From contig JAKQNR010000022.1 of assembly GCA_029565685.1 (NCBI GenBank), forward strand, positions 248,001 to 312,000: a stretch of 64,000 nt of DNA, written 5' to 3'. This DNA is from a bacterium (lineage in GTDB: Bacteria > Zhuqueibacterota > Zhuqueibacteria > Residuimicrobiales > Residuimicrobiaceae). Shown piece after piece: positions 1 through 9,111 of the stretch (the stretch's first letter is position 1; every line of letters starts with the position of its first letter). Position numbers and translations under genes: made by a program. A model generated the notes under the pieces. It was not told the DNA's origin and searched no databases. It saw only the letters and a program-made list of their open reading frames with translations.

Positions 1-229
1 TGCGATGGGAAAGCCCGGCTTGTGGGATGATGCTGGATTCGCCTCCGTGTTCGCTGAGAAAATCGCTGTCGATGGTCTCGCCTTTTTCATTTGGAAACGG
101 GCCGCAGACCAGCCAGTCGGTGATGAAAGCATTGGAACGGAACGGCGTGACCGCATCGGCGGCCGGCCACACGGTGTGCGTCAACGAAAACAGCACGGCA
201 GTGGATAACAGTATTTTTATGTTGTTCAT
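1..229 (-). CDS. Secreted protein, N-terminal fragment (runs off the window)
   Basis: An open frame begins with ATG at 229 and runs off the left edge, so only the first 76 residues are visible. An AAGGAG site lies 5 bases before the ATG. Residues 1-24 form a Sec signal peptide with a hydrophobic core (ILLSTAVLFSL). The mature part contains 'DWLVCGPFPNEKGE' and then 'DFLSEHGGES'. It resembles the inner domain of the neighbouring 3370-7848 protein (about residues 455-490, 'FTDWLAPSGGETNVVP'), so the two probably share a sugar-binding-like module. The gene follows the GH141-like gene by 34 bases in the same direction and is probably the last known member of that operon. The catalytic part, if any, is outside the window, so no function is assigned. 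Confidence 0.75.
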   Translation of the reverse strand, partial: MNNIKILLSTAVLFSLTHTVWPAADAVTPFRSNAFITDWLVCGPFPNEKGETIDSDFLSEHGGESSIIPQAGLSHR

Positions 230-263
230 AACACTCCTTGACATCCAAGTTCTGATCTATGTC

Positions 264-3200
264 TTATTTTTCTTCTACCAGAATCTTCCAGTCCGAGAAC
301 TCGACCGTGTAGGGCTTTTGGTCGGGTGACCCGGCCGCCAGCCCCAGATCGAGGGCCTGATGCAGGCCCGGTATATCGCCGCTTCGGCGCTGAACGATCC
401 AGTTTTTGCCATCCACACTCACAGCGCCGGTGAAGCGATCGCCGTGTCGTTCCAACTTGATCCAAAACGGGGGAGAGGCTTTTTCCGGCAGATTTTCACT
501 GGAGGCTTTGTGCATGCAGCCGTCGCCGAATTCATCGTATTGAATGCCGGCTCGGCCGGGTGTGGCGAACATAAGAACCGATCCTTTGCTGCCCCGCTCG
601 ACATCGAAGCTTTGGCTGAGATCGTTGCGGACGAACAAACCTGCTCGAAACCACTCATTGGTGCGATCGCCGAAAGCGGTGATCCGAACGCTTGCGATAA
701 AATCTCCTTTGATTTCTTTTAAATAGGCGGCCGCATAGGCATCCTCTGCATGATAAAAATCCCACCCGCATGCGGTGATCGCATATTGATTTTCTCTCTG
801 GCGGATCACGACCTGTGCCGGTCTGGCCTTGGGTGAGATATATCGGTGCAGTTTTTGTCGGGTGATATCCACCTCTTTACATTTCAAGACCGTCACGGTG
901 CGTGTTTCGCTGTTGCCGATGCGAAGGGTGTGCTGACCGGGTTTCGGCGTAAATGCAAAGACGACCGGTTGGGATTCACCGGCGCCCAGATGCACTGTTT
1001 TGCTTTCCATTTCGTTGCCATTGACGTAGAGGGAGGGCATTATCGGACGAGCAGCGGCGGTAAGGTTGGTGACTTTGGCGCTGATTTGCATCAATTGGCC
1101 GGCGAGCACGCGTTCATCGGAAAGGTGCAGGTCTTCAAAGAGAAAATCCGGTTTGGTTCCAGAAACCGTCACCGCACTGACCGGACAGTCTCCAATGCCA
1201 ATCTGTTGAAGGCCGGGCTCTGTCAACCTAAAATCGAAAGTGATCTTTCGCTGAGTGTGACGGATGACCGGAAACAGTTTGACCGCCGCTGCCTTGCGAT
1301 TGGCATACAACGTAACCGGTCCAACTCCCGAACTGCCGTTGTTGTAGACATCTGCGCTCACTCGGAGTAGGGAGCCGGCTTCGATCACCCGCGGCGCCGG
1401 CTGATCCCGCAATGTGAGCTGCAGATTTGAGCAGGAAAAATCCGGGGCGCCCTCGATGAACCGTTCCGGCGCCTTTTCAGGCGCTTCGATGGTGAAATTA
1501 TTCTGGTACACATTGTCGCTCAGGTAGGTGCCGCAGGTCTTCATGGCGCCCTGTTCGAGATCATAATACAGGTTGTTCTCCACTGTCCAGCCGCTGGACA
1601 TGTTGTCGAACCAAAAGGCGACGTTGTCGCTGAAAAATCCGCGCTCTACGCCATGAATGAGGTTATGCCGCACAACCGAGTTGAAAGTCATGCCATTGAC
1701 CACGATGACGCCGGCGTCGTCCGCATCGGTCTGCACGTCGTCAAAATGATTGTATTCGATGCGGAATCCACCGCTCAGATTGCCTTCCAATCCACCGCCG
1801 CCGCAGACCAGGGTGTAGGGTCTTCCCGATCGAGTGAAATAGTTATGTGCAATGGTGGTCCGAAGGGTGTTAAAAGCGCTCAGGGTGATGCCTCCGCCCT
1901 GGCCGCAATTGGAAAGGATGTTATGGGTGATCTGCGTCTCATGATTCACCTGTACCAATCGGCTGTTTTTGAGATCGCTGACGCCGAAGACGGCCAAAGC
2001 CCCTTGTTCCAATCCGTCGAAGCGGTTGCCGAAAACCCGCGTCTGCTGGCATCCCCATCCGATGTTCATGCCCACGCCGCCGCACGCGCGCAGCTCTGAA
2101 TCCGCCAGTTCACAACCGTGGCAATATTCAAAGGTGATTGCTACGCAACCGGGTGTGGCTTCATAATAGTGCGGGTAAGTGCGAAAAGTTTCCTTAGCCC
2201 CCTCAAAAATTAAACCGTAAAAGCGCAGGTTGCGCACTGGTCTGTTTTCATCGCCTTTGACCTGCAGCAACTGCGTAAGCTGCGGAACCGAGACCTGCGC
2301 CTGGTTGGGATCGGCGATTCCAGCCATAGGGATATAGGAGATGGTTTTATGGTTTGGATCATAAAACCACTCGCCGGGCGCATCCAGCAGCTCTTTGATG
2401 TTTTCCACAAAATAACGCGGCGGAACTACCAACAAACCCTCGTAGCCGTTGGGTCCCTCCTCAGGCGCGGCGAGGGCGGCTAGATGGTTTTTTTCGTCGA
2501 CGTGCCGGATCGCATTGTAAGCCGTGCGCCAGCGGAGAAGAATAACTATGCGATTACGCTCCATGTTCGGCCACGCTTTTATCTCACCCGGTTTGAAGGG
2601 TATTTCGCTGGTGGAGCGGGGCGTCCCGGCTAGAGTGTAATAACCCTGATTAGGTGTTCTGGCCAGAATCTGCAGCCGGCCGTCGGCGATCAACGCGGAG
2701 GGTTCTCCGCCCGTAAAGGGCGCTATCCAGACACGGCCCTTTTGTATAAACGTCTTAACCGGTGTTGCGCCGGAGAGGACCGGCTTTTCTCCCGGATAGG
2801 CGGCATAGGTCACATAATGGTCGCGCAGGTGATGGTGTTCAAACGCTCCAGACGGTAGGTTGGTTTCGACCCGTTCCCCGCCATCCTCGGCTGTAAAGAT
2901 CAGCGGCGCGGACAGCGGATAAACGCCCTGGCGGATGAACACAACGATGTCTTTACCCTTACCAAAGGGATAGCCGGTTCCGACATAACGATCGTCGATG
3001 GCTTTTTCTTTGGGGAGATAGGCTTTCGCCTTCAGGCTGCGAACGGCCTGTTGAGCTCGTTGCAGCGTGGCGAACGGACCATCGTTTTTCGTTTCATTGG
3101 GGGCGGCCAAAGTTCCGGACCACTCGTCATTGCCCTCGGGGGAGACGAAAAAATCGGCTTTGACGGATTCGGCGTTGAACGGCTGCCAAGGCTCACTGCG

Positions 3201-3287
3201 CAATAATTTTCCATCGCGCTGCTGGCCCGTCGCACCATTCATCCACACTGTGATGCCGATGATGGAAGCAAATAGTATTTTTTTCAT
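264..3287 (-). CDS. Secreted right-handed beta-helix protein, GH141-like
   Basis: A 1007-residue exported protein with a signal peptide at residues 1-21. Residues about 45-600 begin with 'FFVSPEGNDEWSGT' and 'DGPFATLQRAQQAVR', the usual opening of right-handed parallel beta-helix carbohydrate enzymes. Later residues hold many N-rich coil turns ('HNYFTRSG', 'IEYNHFDDV'). The 'SPEGNDEWSGT' opening and overall length fit family GH141 (fucosidase/xylanase beta-helix enzymes), though a polysaccharide lyase helix cannot be excluded. Two Ig-like CARDB-type modules follow (about 620-800), then a DUF1349/laminin-G-like module (about 845-1007) with 'FRAGLFVRND' and 'WIKLERHGD'. There is no T9SS sorting tail, so it is probably periplasmic or released. 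An AAGGA site lies 5 bases before the ATG. It is 82 bases downstream of the SGNH gene with no terminator between. Confidence 0.75.
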   Translation of the reverse strand: MKKILFASIIGITVWMNGATGQQRDGKLLRSEPWQPFNAESVKADFFVSPEGNDEWSGTLAAPNETKNDGPFATLQRAQQAVRSLKAKAYLPKEKAIDDRYVGTGYPFGKGKDIVVFIRQGVYPLSAPLIFTAEDGGERVETNLPSGAFEHHHLRDHYVTYAAYPGEKPVLSGATPVKTFIQKGRVWIAPFTGGEPSALIADGRLQILARTPNQGYYTLAGTPRSTSEIPFKPGEIKAWPNMERNRIVILLRWRTAYNAIRHVDEKNHLAALAAPEEGPNGYEGLLVVPPRYFVENIKELLDAPGEWFYDPNHKTISYIPMAGIADPNQAQVSVPQLTQLLQVKGDENRPVRNLRFYGLIFEGAKETFRTYPHYYEATPGCVAITFEYCHGCELADSELRACGGVGMNIGWGCQQTRVFGNRFDGLEQGALAVFGVSDLKNSRLVQVNHETQITHNILSNCGQGGGITLSAFNTLRTTIAHNYFTRSGRPYTLVCGGGGLEGNLSGGFRIEYNHFDDVQTDADDAGVIVVNGMTFNSVVRHNLIHGVERGFFSDNVAFWFDNMSSGWTVENNLYYDLEQGAMKTCGTYLSDNVYQNNFTIEAPEKAPERFIEGAPDFSCSNLQLTLRDQPAPRVIEAGSLLRVSADVYNNGSSGVGPVTLYANRKAAAVKLFPVIRHTQRKITFDFRLTEPGLQQIGIGDCPVSAVTVSGTKPDFLFEDLHLSDERVLAGQLMQISAKVTNLTAAARPIMPSLYVNGNEMESKTVHLGAGESQPVVFAFTPKPGQHTLRIGNSETRTVTVLKCKEVDITRQKLHRYISPKARPAQVVIRQRENQYAITACGWDFYHAEDAYAAAYLKEIKGDFIASVRITAFGDRTNEWFRAGLFVRNDLSQSFDVERGSKGSVLMFATPGRAGIQYDEFGDGCMHKASSENLPEKASPPFWIKLERHGDRFTGAVSVDGKNWIVQRRSGDIPGLHQALDLGLAAGSPDQKPYTVEFSDWKILVEEK

Positions 3288-3369
3288 AGGGTCCTTATTT
3301 TGTTGACTGTGAATGGAGCAGCGGCTATCGCGCAGACCACGCCAAAGCGGATTCGGTCAGTCCCGCGCT

Positions 3370-6300
3370 CTACAATCCCCACCCCTGGTTATCATACACG
3401 GACCAGCTGTCACGAAATGAATGATTATCATGTCCGGCGGCTGCGTTTCTTGACCAGATGGGAAAACAGGCGTCGAGATTGGAGGTCTGCAGAAAGCGGC
3501 TGATCCCTTCGCCTCGATTGAGCATGGGCACTATCCACCGCTCCGGTCTCAGAACAGCGTAATTGTTGGATTCATACAGCTCGATGCCGTCCACGCCGGC
3601 CTGCAACAGCCCCAGGGCACGCCGATAAATGACCTGAACATTCCACCAAGTGTTGCCGTTGATGCCCCCATACACTTCGATGCCGTGTCGTTCGGCCAGC
3701 TCTACATACGGCGTTATATCATGGCTGCCGGCGCCCTGACTGTCTTCCAGAGGATCAAGCTGCAGCCGCGCGACCAGTTTTTCGCGGCACCAAGTTTCGA
3801 CATCCAATCCTTGCGCCCTATTTACGAAAAATCCTTTGCACGGAACGCGAATGGAGACCGGGATCGGGCTGCCGCTTTTACGGCGGATCGGCTCGAGTCG
3901 ATCATGCAGTTCCCGCAGAGTCTGGGTGAAAAAATCCGCGCGCCAGCGGATCCATTTTTCGTATTCCGCCATTTGCGCGGCCGCGTCGATGTCCCTCGCC
4001 TGGAGGCCGGTCAGTTTTTCGTACGCGCTGACCAGATCCGGCTCATAGCCCAGCATCGGCGGTTGACGACAGGCGCCGATCAGCAGGCCATCCGGATTTT
4101 TAGCAGCCACTTCACAGAAAATGTCCACTCGCTCTTTTCGTACCTCGGGAAAAAAATAACTGACCTCGCCTTGACAGGGTCCGTAGGCGTTCTTGCGCCA
4201 TCTGCGCCATTCTGGGTGTGCTTTGAACCATTTGGAAGCGCCAATGCCCTCATCATAAAATTCACCATAGTGCCGGTTCATGGTTAGCCAGGGGATGATC
4301 TTTATACCCGCCCGCTCTCGCTGTTCAAGTACATAGGACAGCTGGTCCTGTCTGGCGATGATCCAGGCCTGGACCTCCAGATCGGCACGAGCGGATTGAT
4401 CGACCATTCGCTCCGGCGGCACGCTGGGGAAGAGCGAGGCATTCGGCAGCTCGCTATGATAGAGAAGGCAGCTTCGCCCCAGCGCCCAATTGATGGATCG
4501 AATCCCCAGCTCTGCATGACCGCGCAGCAACGCGTCAAATTGATCCTGCGCCGGCCTGCCGCCGGCACTGTGAAAGATCGGCGGCGGGCAAAAATAATCT
4601 CCCCAATCGACGACGCCGATGAGCGGTATTGCGGGCTGGCTGAGCGTGGTCAGCAGTTTTTCCGCTGATGCCTTCATGATCGGCACAAAGCGTAATTCCC
4701 TGAGCCCGGAACCAGGGACAGCGGCAGCATAGATGGCCATCTCTTCATCGGTCAGGTTCATCGCTGTGATAAACGAGCTTTCGGATCCAATTCCTCTGGG
4801 AACGCCGTTTTTGCCGGCGCGAACATAAGCATAGCCACGGACCGTCCGGGCAAACATAGCATACCAACCCTGAAGACCCGGCCGCAGCACAACCGGCGGC
4901 TCTTGCCAATCCCCGGAGGGATTGATCAGGCAAGTTCCGCTCGAGTCCGGCTGCAGATGCCAGCGGCTGTTTTTCGGCAGCCCCTCTGACCATTGTCGAA
5001 CCGCTCTCGCAAAATCCTTTACCACCAGCTCGGGTCGCGCACGATCTCTGTCCAAGGCCCACGGTGCATACGGGGAGATTCGAATCTGACCGTCCTTTTT
5101 CTGACGACGATAGATTAGACTTGGCCCTTCATGATCGTTGCAACCTACAACCTGCGGTGCAAAGGTTATCCGATATTCTCCTTGCTTCCAGCGGGCTGCT
5201 TTTAACTTTAAACGCTGAGGACGAGCGGTTGCGGTGATGCGTTTGTTCAATAGCGATTGGGGTTCATTTAGATTTTCCACCTTGAGCAGGCCAGGGAGCT
5301 GAGCGGCATGGCCTGCTGCTAGTTGGTAACAAATAACCACCGAATCTTGATTTTCTAAAATCTTTTTTTCAAGCCACATCAACACCGGCGGATCCATAGG
5401 GTGATGTACAGTAAAGGATTCCCATCCTAGGTGAACTTTTTCATGATCGTCGCCGAACTGAAGGACCTCGTGGAGATTGTCGGCCGAGATGGTTTGCAGG
5501 AACCTTTGCTCTTCCACCAACGTGTTGCTGTCGAGCTCGCGGATGGTGATTTTGAATCGACAGCCTTGGCGATAAACCACCCCTGCCCGATAATCAAAAA
5601 CGGCCGGAACAGCAAATAAGCCAAGGTCCATGGCAGCGGCCGCTGCGGGAACCAACATCGCACGCTGACGATCTGACCGGCCGTTGGGAAGGATCCGGGT
5701 TAACTCGGCAAGATAGCGTCCCTGTTTCGTTTCGATGGGTTTAATTGTGAGCATATTCGGCTGTCCGGCGGTGACGGCATAGTCTTTCTGCTCCTGCGTG
5801 CAACGCTGATCATTGATGAAAAATTCGAAACGGCGACTGATCCCGGTGCTTGGCGTCGGTTCATCGCTTCGATTAAAGGCCATCAGGTCGCCTTTTTTCG
5901 CAGCTGCGACCCGCTGATCGGACAGCGGTCCGCGCACGGCTTCCGTCACCTGCTGAATCGGAAGGTTTTTTTCGTCTGTCACTCTTAGCCGCAAAGCCCA
6001 ACCACCGCCACTCTGATCGACTTTGACAAGCAGAGGATTTTCCCCTCGCCGAAGATCGACGATCACACGATCCTCCTCCGAGTCGACGGTGCGGCCGACA
6101 TGATGATCATGCACTCTGACCGCATTCAGCCAAACACGAACTCCATCATTGCTTTGAATGTGCAGCACGGCTTTTTGCTCGAGGTCCGATCTTAAACGGC
6201 AATATGCGTAACAAACTCCGGCAGTTTGATGATCGATGCTAAGGATGCGCAGATAATCGAGCAGGCCCGTTGAATCACTGCAGGTGGTTTTCCATTCCAC

Positions 6301-7848
6301 CTGCTTGCCCGATTCATAGCTCACCTTATCTCCTTCCCTGGGTACGACGTTGGTTTCACCGCCGCTGGGCGCAAGCCAATCTGTGAAATAGCCGAAGCAA
6401 GCGGGCGTATGATGGTAGACGTCGATATTAGGAAATCTGCCCGCGACGGTCCAGAGCGGAATGGTCCCGTTCGGGCGAAGGGTGCAGGTTTGCCAGCGCA
6501 GCCGGTGCAGCGTTGATTCAATCAGCGGCTGCAGCGCGGCATACCCGCGCGCGTTCAACTGCCTGCCATTGGCAAAGAGGGTTTCGTTCCTGAAACCCTG
6601 ATCATCTGCAAGCGGGCTGAGACAATCGATGTAAAGGTAACCGTTTTCCGTGCACAGCTTGTTAATTTGTCCGTTCAAGGCAGCAATCTTTTCAGCGCAG
6701 ACGGCTGTCTGATCCCCCCCGGCACGGCGTGGCGGAACGCTTGAGCCTAGTGCTACGGCAATAGCGCTGCCTTTTGCCAGCCGGGCGATGCGCGCCAGGT
6801 GGGATAGGATGTCCGTAACGGACATTTTTGTCAAGTCATCGAGATAATCAGCAAAGATAAACACCACGTCCGGCTTTAGAGCCACCGCATCCTGATGAAA
6901 GCGCATACGCAGCTGTCGTATCGTTTCTGTCTCCAGCCCACGGTTGATCGCCTGATAATCAGGAAACAGTGCGGTCACCTTCCATCGGGCAACCAAAGAG
7001 GAGCCGATAAAGACCAACCGATTTTTCAGCGGCGCTGCTGTTCTGAGCGCGCCATTCTCGCATTCATAGTGTGCAAGGTTTTCAGCCAAGGCAGCCTTTT
7101 GCCGGGCAATGCGGCTCAGGACAGTCGGTTTCACTGCGTCAAGTTGGCGTCTGGTTGCTCCGAAGGCCTTTAATAGAGTCTCGGCCATGAGCCAATTTCC
7201 CCTGGCCAGCATATGCGCACCATCACTGGTCAGCACGCCGCTCAAAGCCATGCCCGGTTTTTGTATCGGCGACAAGACCCGGCGAAACGCGCGGTCCATA
7301 TCTACCAATACGCACTGGTGGCGCTGTGCCAGACCGCGCAGCACGTCGTTGTAAAAGACCAACTTGATATTTTCCGCCGAGGAAAGATCCTCCTTCACCA
7401 CGGTGGTGGTGAACAAAGCGACCTGACTGCCTTGCGCTTTCAACCGAAGGATGATCTCTTCCACTTTAGTCTGAAAAATTGCAGCCGGCAAGCCCGTTTC
7501 ACCCGGCAATAACGGCAGCCCGGCCGGGGTTTTGCCGACATCGTTGACGCCGACGCTGACCGTCACCCAGTCTGGTTTGAAGCGCAATACATCGCGCTCT
7601 AGACGTTCCAGCATGTCGATACAGGTATCGCCCCCTTTGCCCGCATTGGCCACATAGATGTTTTTTTCCGGGTAAAGCTGCTCGAGCATCACGCGCGTCA
7701 GATTCACGTAACCATCCGGATCTTCTCCTTCAGTGATGCTGTCGCCCAACATGATGATTTGCTGTTGATCATGCAGCAGTGCTTGACTGCTGCAGAGCCT
7801 GAGAAAGCCGAACAGAAGGAGAGCGAGCAGGGCGTGGCAATGTCTCAC
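3370..7848 (-). CDS. Secreted multidomain SGNH esterase with degenerate second SGNH and TIM-barrel-like region
   Basis: A 1492-residue protein starting with GTG, whose first bases overlap the previous gene's stop (GTGA). An AGGAG lies 8 bases upstream. Residues 1-21 are a signal peptide. Residues 31-225 are an intact SGNH/GDSL hydrolase: G35-D36-S37, G70, N102 in 'GVND', and D209/H212 in 'SDGAHML'. Residues about 275-445 look like a second SGNH fold ('FIGSSLVARW', 'INRGLETET'), but its final block reads 'NGRQLNARGY' where a D-x-x-H pair is expected, so it is probably inactive. A PA14-like binding region follows (about 455-620). The C-terminal ~400 residues ('GVVDWGDYFCPPP', 'IKIIPWLTMNRHYG', 'GVDGIELYESNNY') look like a GH-type TIM barrel of unknown family. 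A role in deacetylating and trimming pectic oligosaccharides is inferred from context. Confidence 0.7.
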   Translation of the reverse strand: MRHCHALLALLLFGFLRLCSSQALLHDQQQIIMLGDSITEGEDPDGYVNLTRVMLEQLYPEKNIYVANAGKGGDTCIDMLERLERDVLRFKPDWVTVSVGVNDVGKTPAGLPLLPGETGLPAAIFQTKVEEIILRLKAQGSQVALFTTTVVKEDLSSAENIKLVFYNDVLRGLAQRHQCVLVDMDRAFRRVLSPIQKPGMALSGVLTSDGAHMLARGNWLMAETLLKAFGATRRQLDAVKPTVLSRIARQKAALAENLAHYECENGALRTAAPLKNRLVFIGSSLVARWKVTALFPDYQAINRGLETETIRQLRMRFHQDAVALKPDVVFIFADYLDDLTKMSVTDILSHLARIARLAKGSAIAVALGSSVPPRRAGGDQTAVCAEKIAALNGQINKLCTENGYLYIDCLSPLADDQGFRNETLFANGRQLNARGYAALQPLIESTLHRLRWQTCTLRPNGTIPLWTVAGRFPNIDVYHHTPACFGYFTDWLAPSGGETNVVPREGDKVSYESGKQVEWKTTCSDSTGLLDYLRILSIDHQTAGVCYAYCRLRSDLEQKAVLHIQSNDGVRVWLNAVRVHDHHVGRTVDSEEDRVIVDLRRGENPLLVKVDQSGGGWALRLRVTDEKNLPIQQVTEAVRGPLSDQRVAAAKKGDLMAFNRSDEPTPSTGISRRFEFFINDQRCTQEQKDYAVTAGQPNMLTIKPIETKQGRYLAELTRILPNGRSDRQRAMLVPAAAAAMDLGLFAVPAVFDYRAGVVYRQGCRFKITIRELDSNTLVEEQRFLQTISADNLHEVLQFGDDHEKVHLGWESFTVHHPMDPPVLMWLEKKILENQDSVVICYQLAAGHAAQLPGLLKVENLNEPQSLLNKRITATARPQRLKLKAARWKQGEYRITFAPQVVGCNDHEGPSLIYRRQKKDGQIRISPYAPWALDRDRARPELVVKDFARAVRQWSEGLPKNSRWHLQPDSSGTCLINPSGDWQEPPVVLRPGLQGWYAMFARTVRGYAYVRAGKNGVPRGIGSESSFITAMNLTDEEMAIYAAAVPGSGLRELRFVPIMKASAEKLLTTLSQPAIPLIGVVDWGDYFCPPPIFHSAGGRPAQDQFDALLRGHAELGIRSINWALGRSCLLYHSELPNASLFPSVPPERMVDQSARADLEVQAWIIARQDQLSYVLEQRERAGIKIIPWLTMNRHYGEFYDEGIGASKWFKAHPEWRRWRKNAYGPCQGEVSYFFPEVRKERVDIFCEVAAKNPDGLLIGACRQPPMLGYEPDLVSAYEKLTGLQARDIDAAAQMAEYEKWIRWRADFFTQTLRELHDRLEPIRRKSGSPIPVSIRVPCKGFFVNRAQGLDVETWCREKLVARLQLDPLEDSQGAGSHDITPYVELAERHGIEVYGGINGNTWWNVQVIYRRALGLLQAGVDGIELYESNNYAVLRPERWIVPMLNRGEGISRFLQTSNLDACFPIWSRNAAAGHDNHSFRDSWSVYDNQGWGL

Positions 7849-8987
7849 AAAGCATGCTCCTGAAAGGGGATCTGCAGTTTTTCTTTCATGGCCGATGGTA
7901 TTTCGGCGATATATACATGCGGCACGCCGGTGCGGTTAGAGTTGAAGAGGACATATTTGGCGTCCGGGCTCACCGAGGGGTGCGGGTGCGTCCATTGTGC
8001 GTGGCCGTTATCGCTGTTGGAGCGAGCCAATCGACAAAATCGACCGGTGGCGACGCACAGGAGGTAGAGGCCGTCATCCGGATTGCTCGAGTCGGAGACA
8101 ATCCACTGGCCGGACGGGTCGCAGCCCGGGTGCCAGAAATTGGGAGGACCAGCTGCCAGCAAAGTGGGTTTGCGGTCGCCCGGCGCCGCCACCAGAATGG
8201 CGCGGGTTGCTTCGCGTAAGGCGGAATAGAGCTTGCCGCTGGGTCCGAGCCAGGCCTCATGGCCATTTTCATCGCGAATTGGAAAAGCGAGCTCTTCACG
8301 GCCCTCCTCATCCGTAGCGAACAGGCTGTAACCCTGACTGTTTTTTTCTCCGATATAATGAAACAGCCGACCCTGCCCAGGTTCGATCTGCAGATGCGAA
8401 ATATAGTTGAAAGCTTTTGGAACGAGGTGAACGCGTCGGGTGCGGGTATCCAGCCAGCCGATGCCTGGTTTTCCGTCTTTGCGTTGAAGATCAAAGCAGT
8501 ATCGGCGGCCGTCGTCGGTAAAGCTGCCGATGCCGCCTGTCGGCTGGCCCTCTTTGACTTGAGCGATTTGGCTTTCCTTCAAGGATAACAGGTCCAGCGT
8601 GTAGATGGTGTCGCCGCTGGTGAAATAGACCAGCCCACCGTCCGGACAGAGGGCGACGTTGCTGAGGGATTTGCCATCGGTCATCTGCACCATGTCGGTT
8701 CCATCCACCTTCATGCGGTAGAGATCGAACACGCCGCCCCGTTTAGGCTGGGTCATGGACCAAAACAGAAACATAGAGGCATCCGGGGTCCAGCAGCGGC
8801 TATGAAAGTAGAGATTCATATGTACCGTGGGAAAGGAGGTCGCCTGCATGATGCGAACGCCGGTTTCCGCGTCATTGAAAAAGCGCCGTTCGCAACCATG
8901 GTTTTTAGCCCAGCCGGGAACAGCGGCGAATAAAGCGGAGAGGGTGGAGGAGCGTAAAAAATTTCTTCTGGAGGTTGGGTGTATCAT
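7845..8987 (-). CDS. Tat-exported oligogalacturonate-lyase-like (PL22-type) beta-propeller
   Basis: The start is placed at the ATG at 8987 because a GAGGTG site sits 5 bases upstream and a twin-arginine signal follows at once ('TSRRNFLRSSTLSALF'). A longer frame to 9029 exists but lacks these. The 380-residue product is a TolB/WD40-like propeller. The stretches 'HAQWTHPHPSVSPDAKYVLF' and 'NSNRTGVPHVYIAEIP' match the oligogalacturonide lyase family (PF14583/PL22), in which histidines bind Mn2+ and unsaturated galacturonides are cleaved by beta-elimination. Tat export suggests folding with its metal before transport. It overlaps the next gene by 4 bases, so the two are translationally coupled. 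A terminator separates it from the gene upstream, so it depends on read-through or on a promoter I could not identify. The family call is by motif only. Confidence 0.7.
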   Translation of the reverse strand: MIHPTSRRNFLRSSTLSALFAAVPGWAKNHGCERRFFNDAETGVRIMQATSFPTVHMNLYFHSRCWTPDASMFLFWSMTQPKRGGVFDLYRMKVDGTDMVQMTDGKSLSNVALCPDGGLVYFTSGDTIYTLDLLSLKESQIAQVKEGQPTGGIGSFTDDGRRYCFDLQRKDGKPGIGWLDTRTRRVHLVPKAFNYISHLQIEPGQGRLFHYIGEKNSQGYSLFATDEEGREELAFPIRDENGHEAWLGPSGKLYSALREATRAILVAAPGDRKPTLLAAGPPNFWHPGCDPSGQWIVSDSSNPDDGLYLLCVATGRFCRLARSNSDNGHAQWTHPHPSVSPDAKYVLFNSNRTGVPHVYIAEIPSAMKEKLQIPFQEHAL

Positions 8988-9040
8988 AGACACCTCGTTG
9001 AGGATAAGAGGTCCTGTGGTATCTGGCACGCGTGAATGGA

Positions 9041-9071
9041 AAGAGGGCAGCGAGGGATTCGCTGCCCTCTT
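9041..9071 (-). terminator. Intrinsic terminator after the 9112-10290 gene
   Basis: A perfect 13-bp inverted repeat (AAGAGGGCAGCGA / TCGCTGCCCTCTT) with a 5-base loop lies 41 bases beyond the stop codon on the minus strand. Only three T residues follow on that strand, so it may act partly as an mRNA stabiliser and allow some read-through into the lyase gene. Confidence 0.8.
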
Positions 9072-9111
9072 GGTAACGCCAACCGCTTATTTTCGATTAG
9101 GAAAATTTTCC

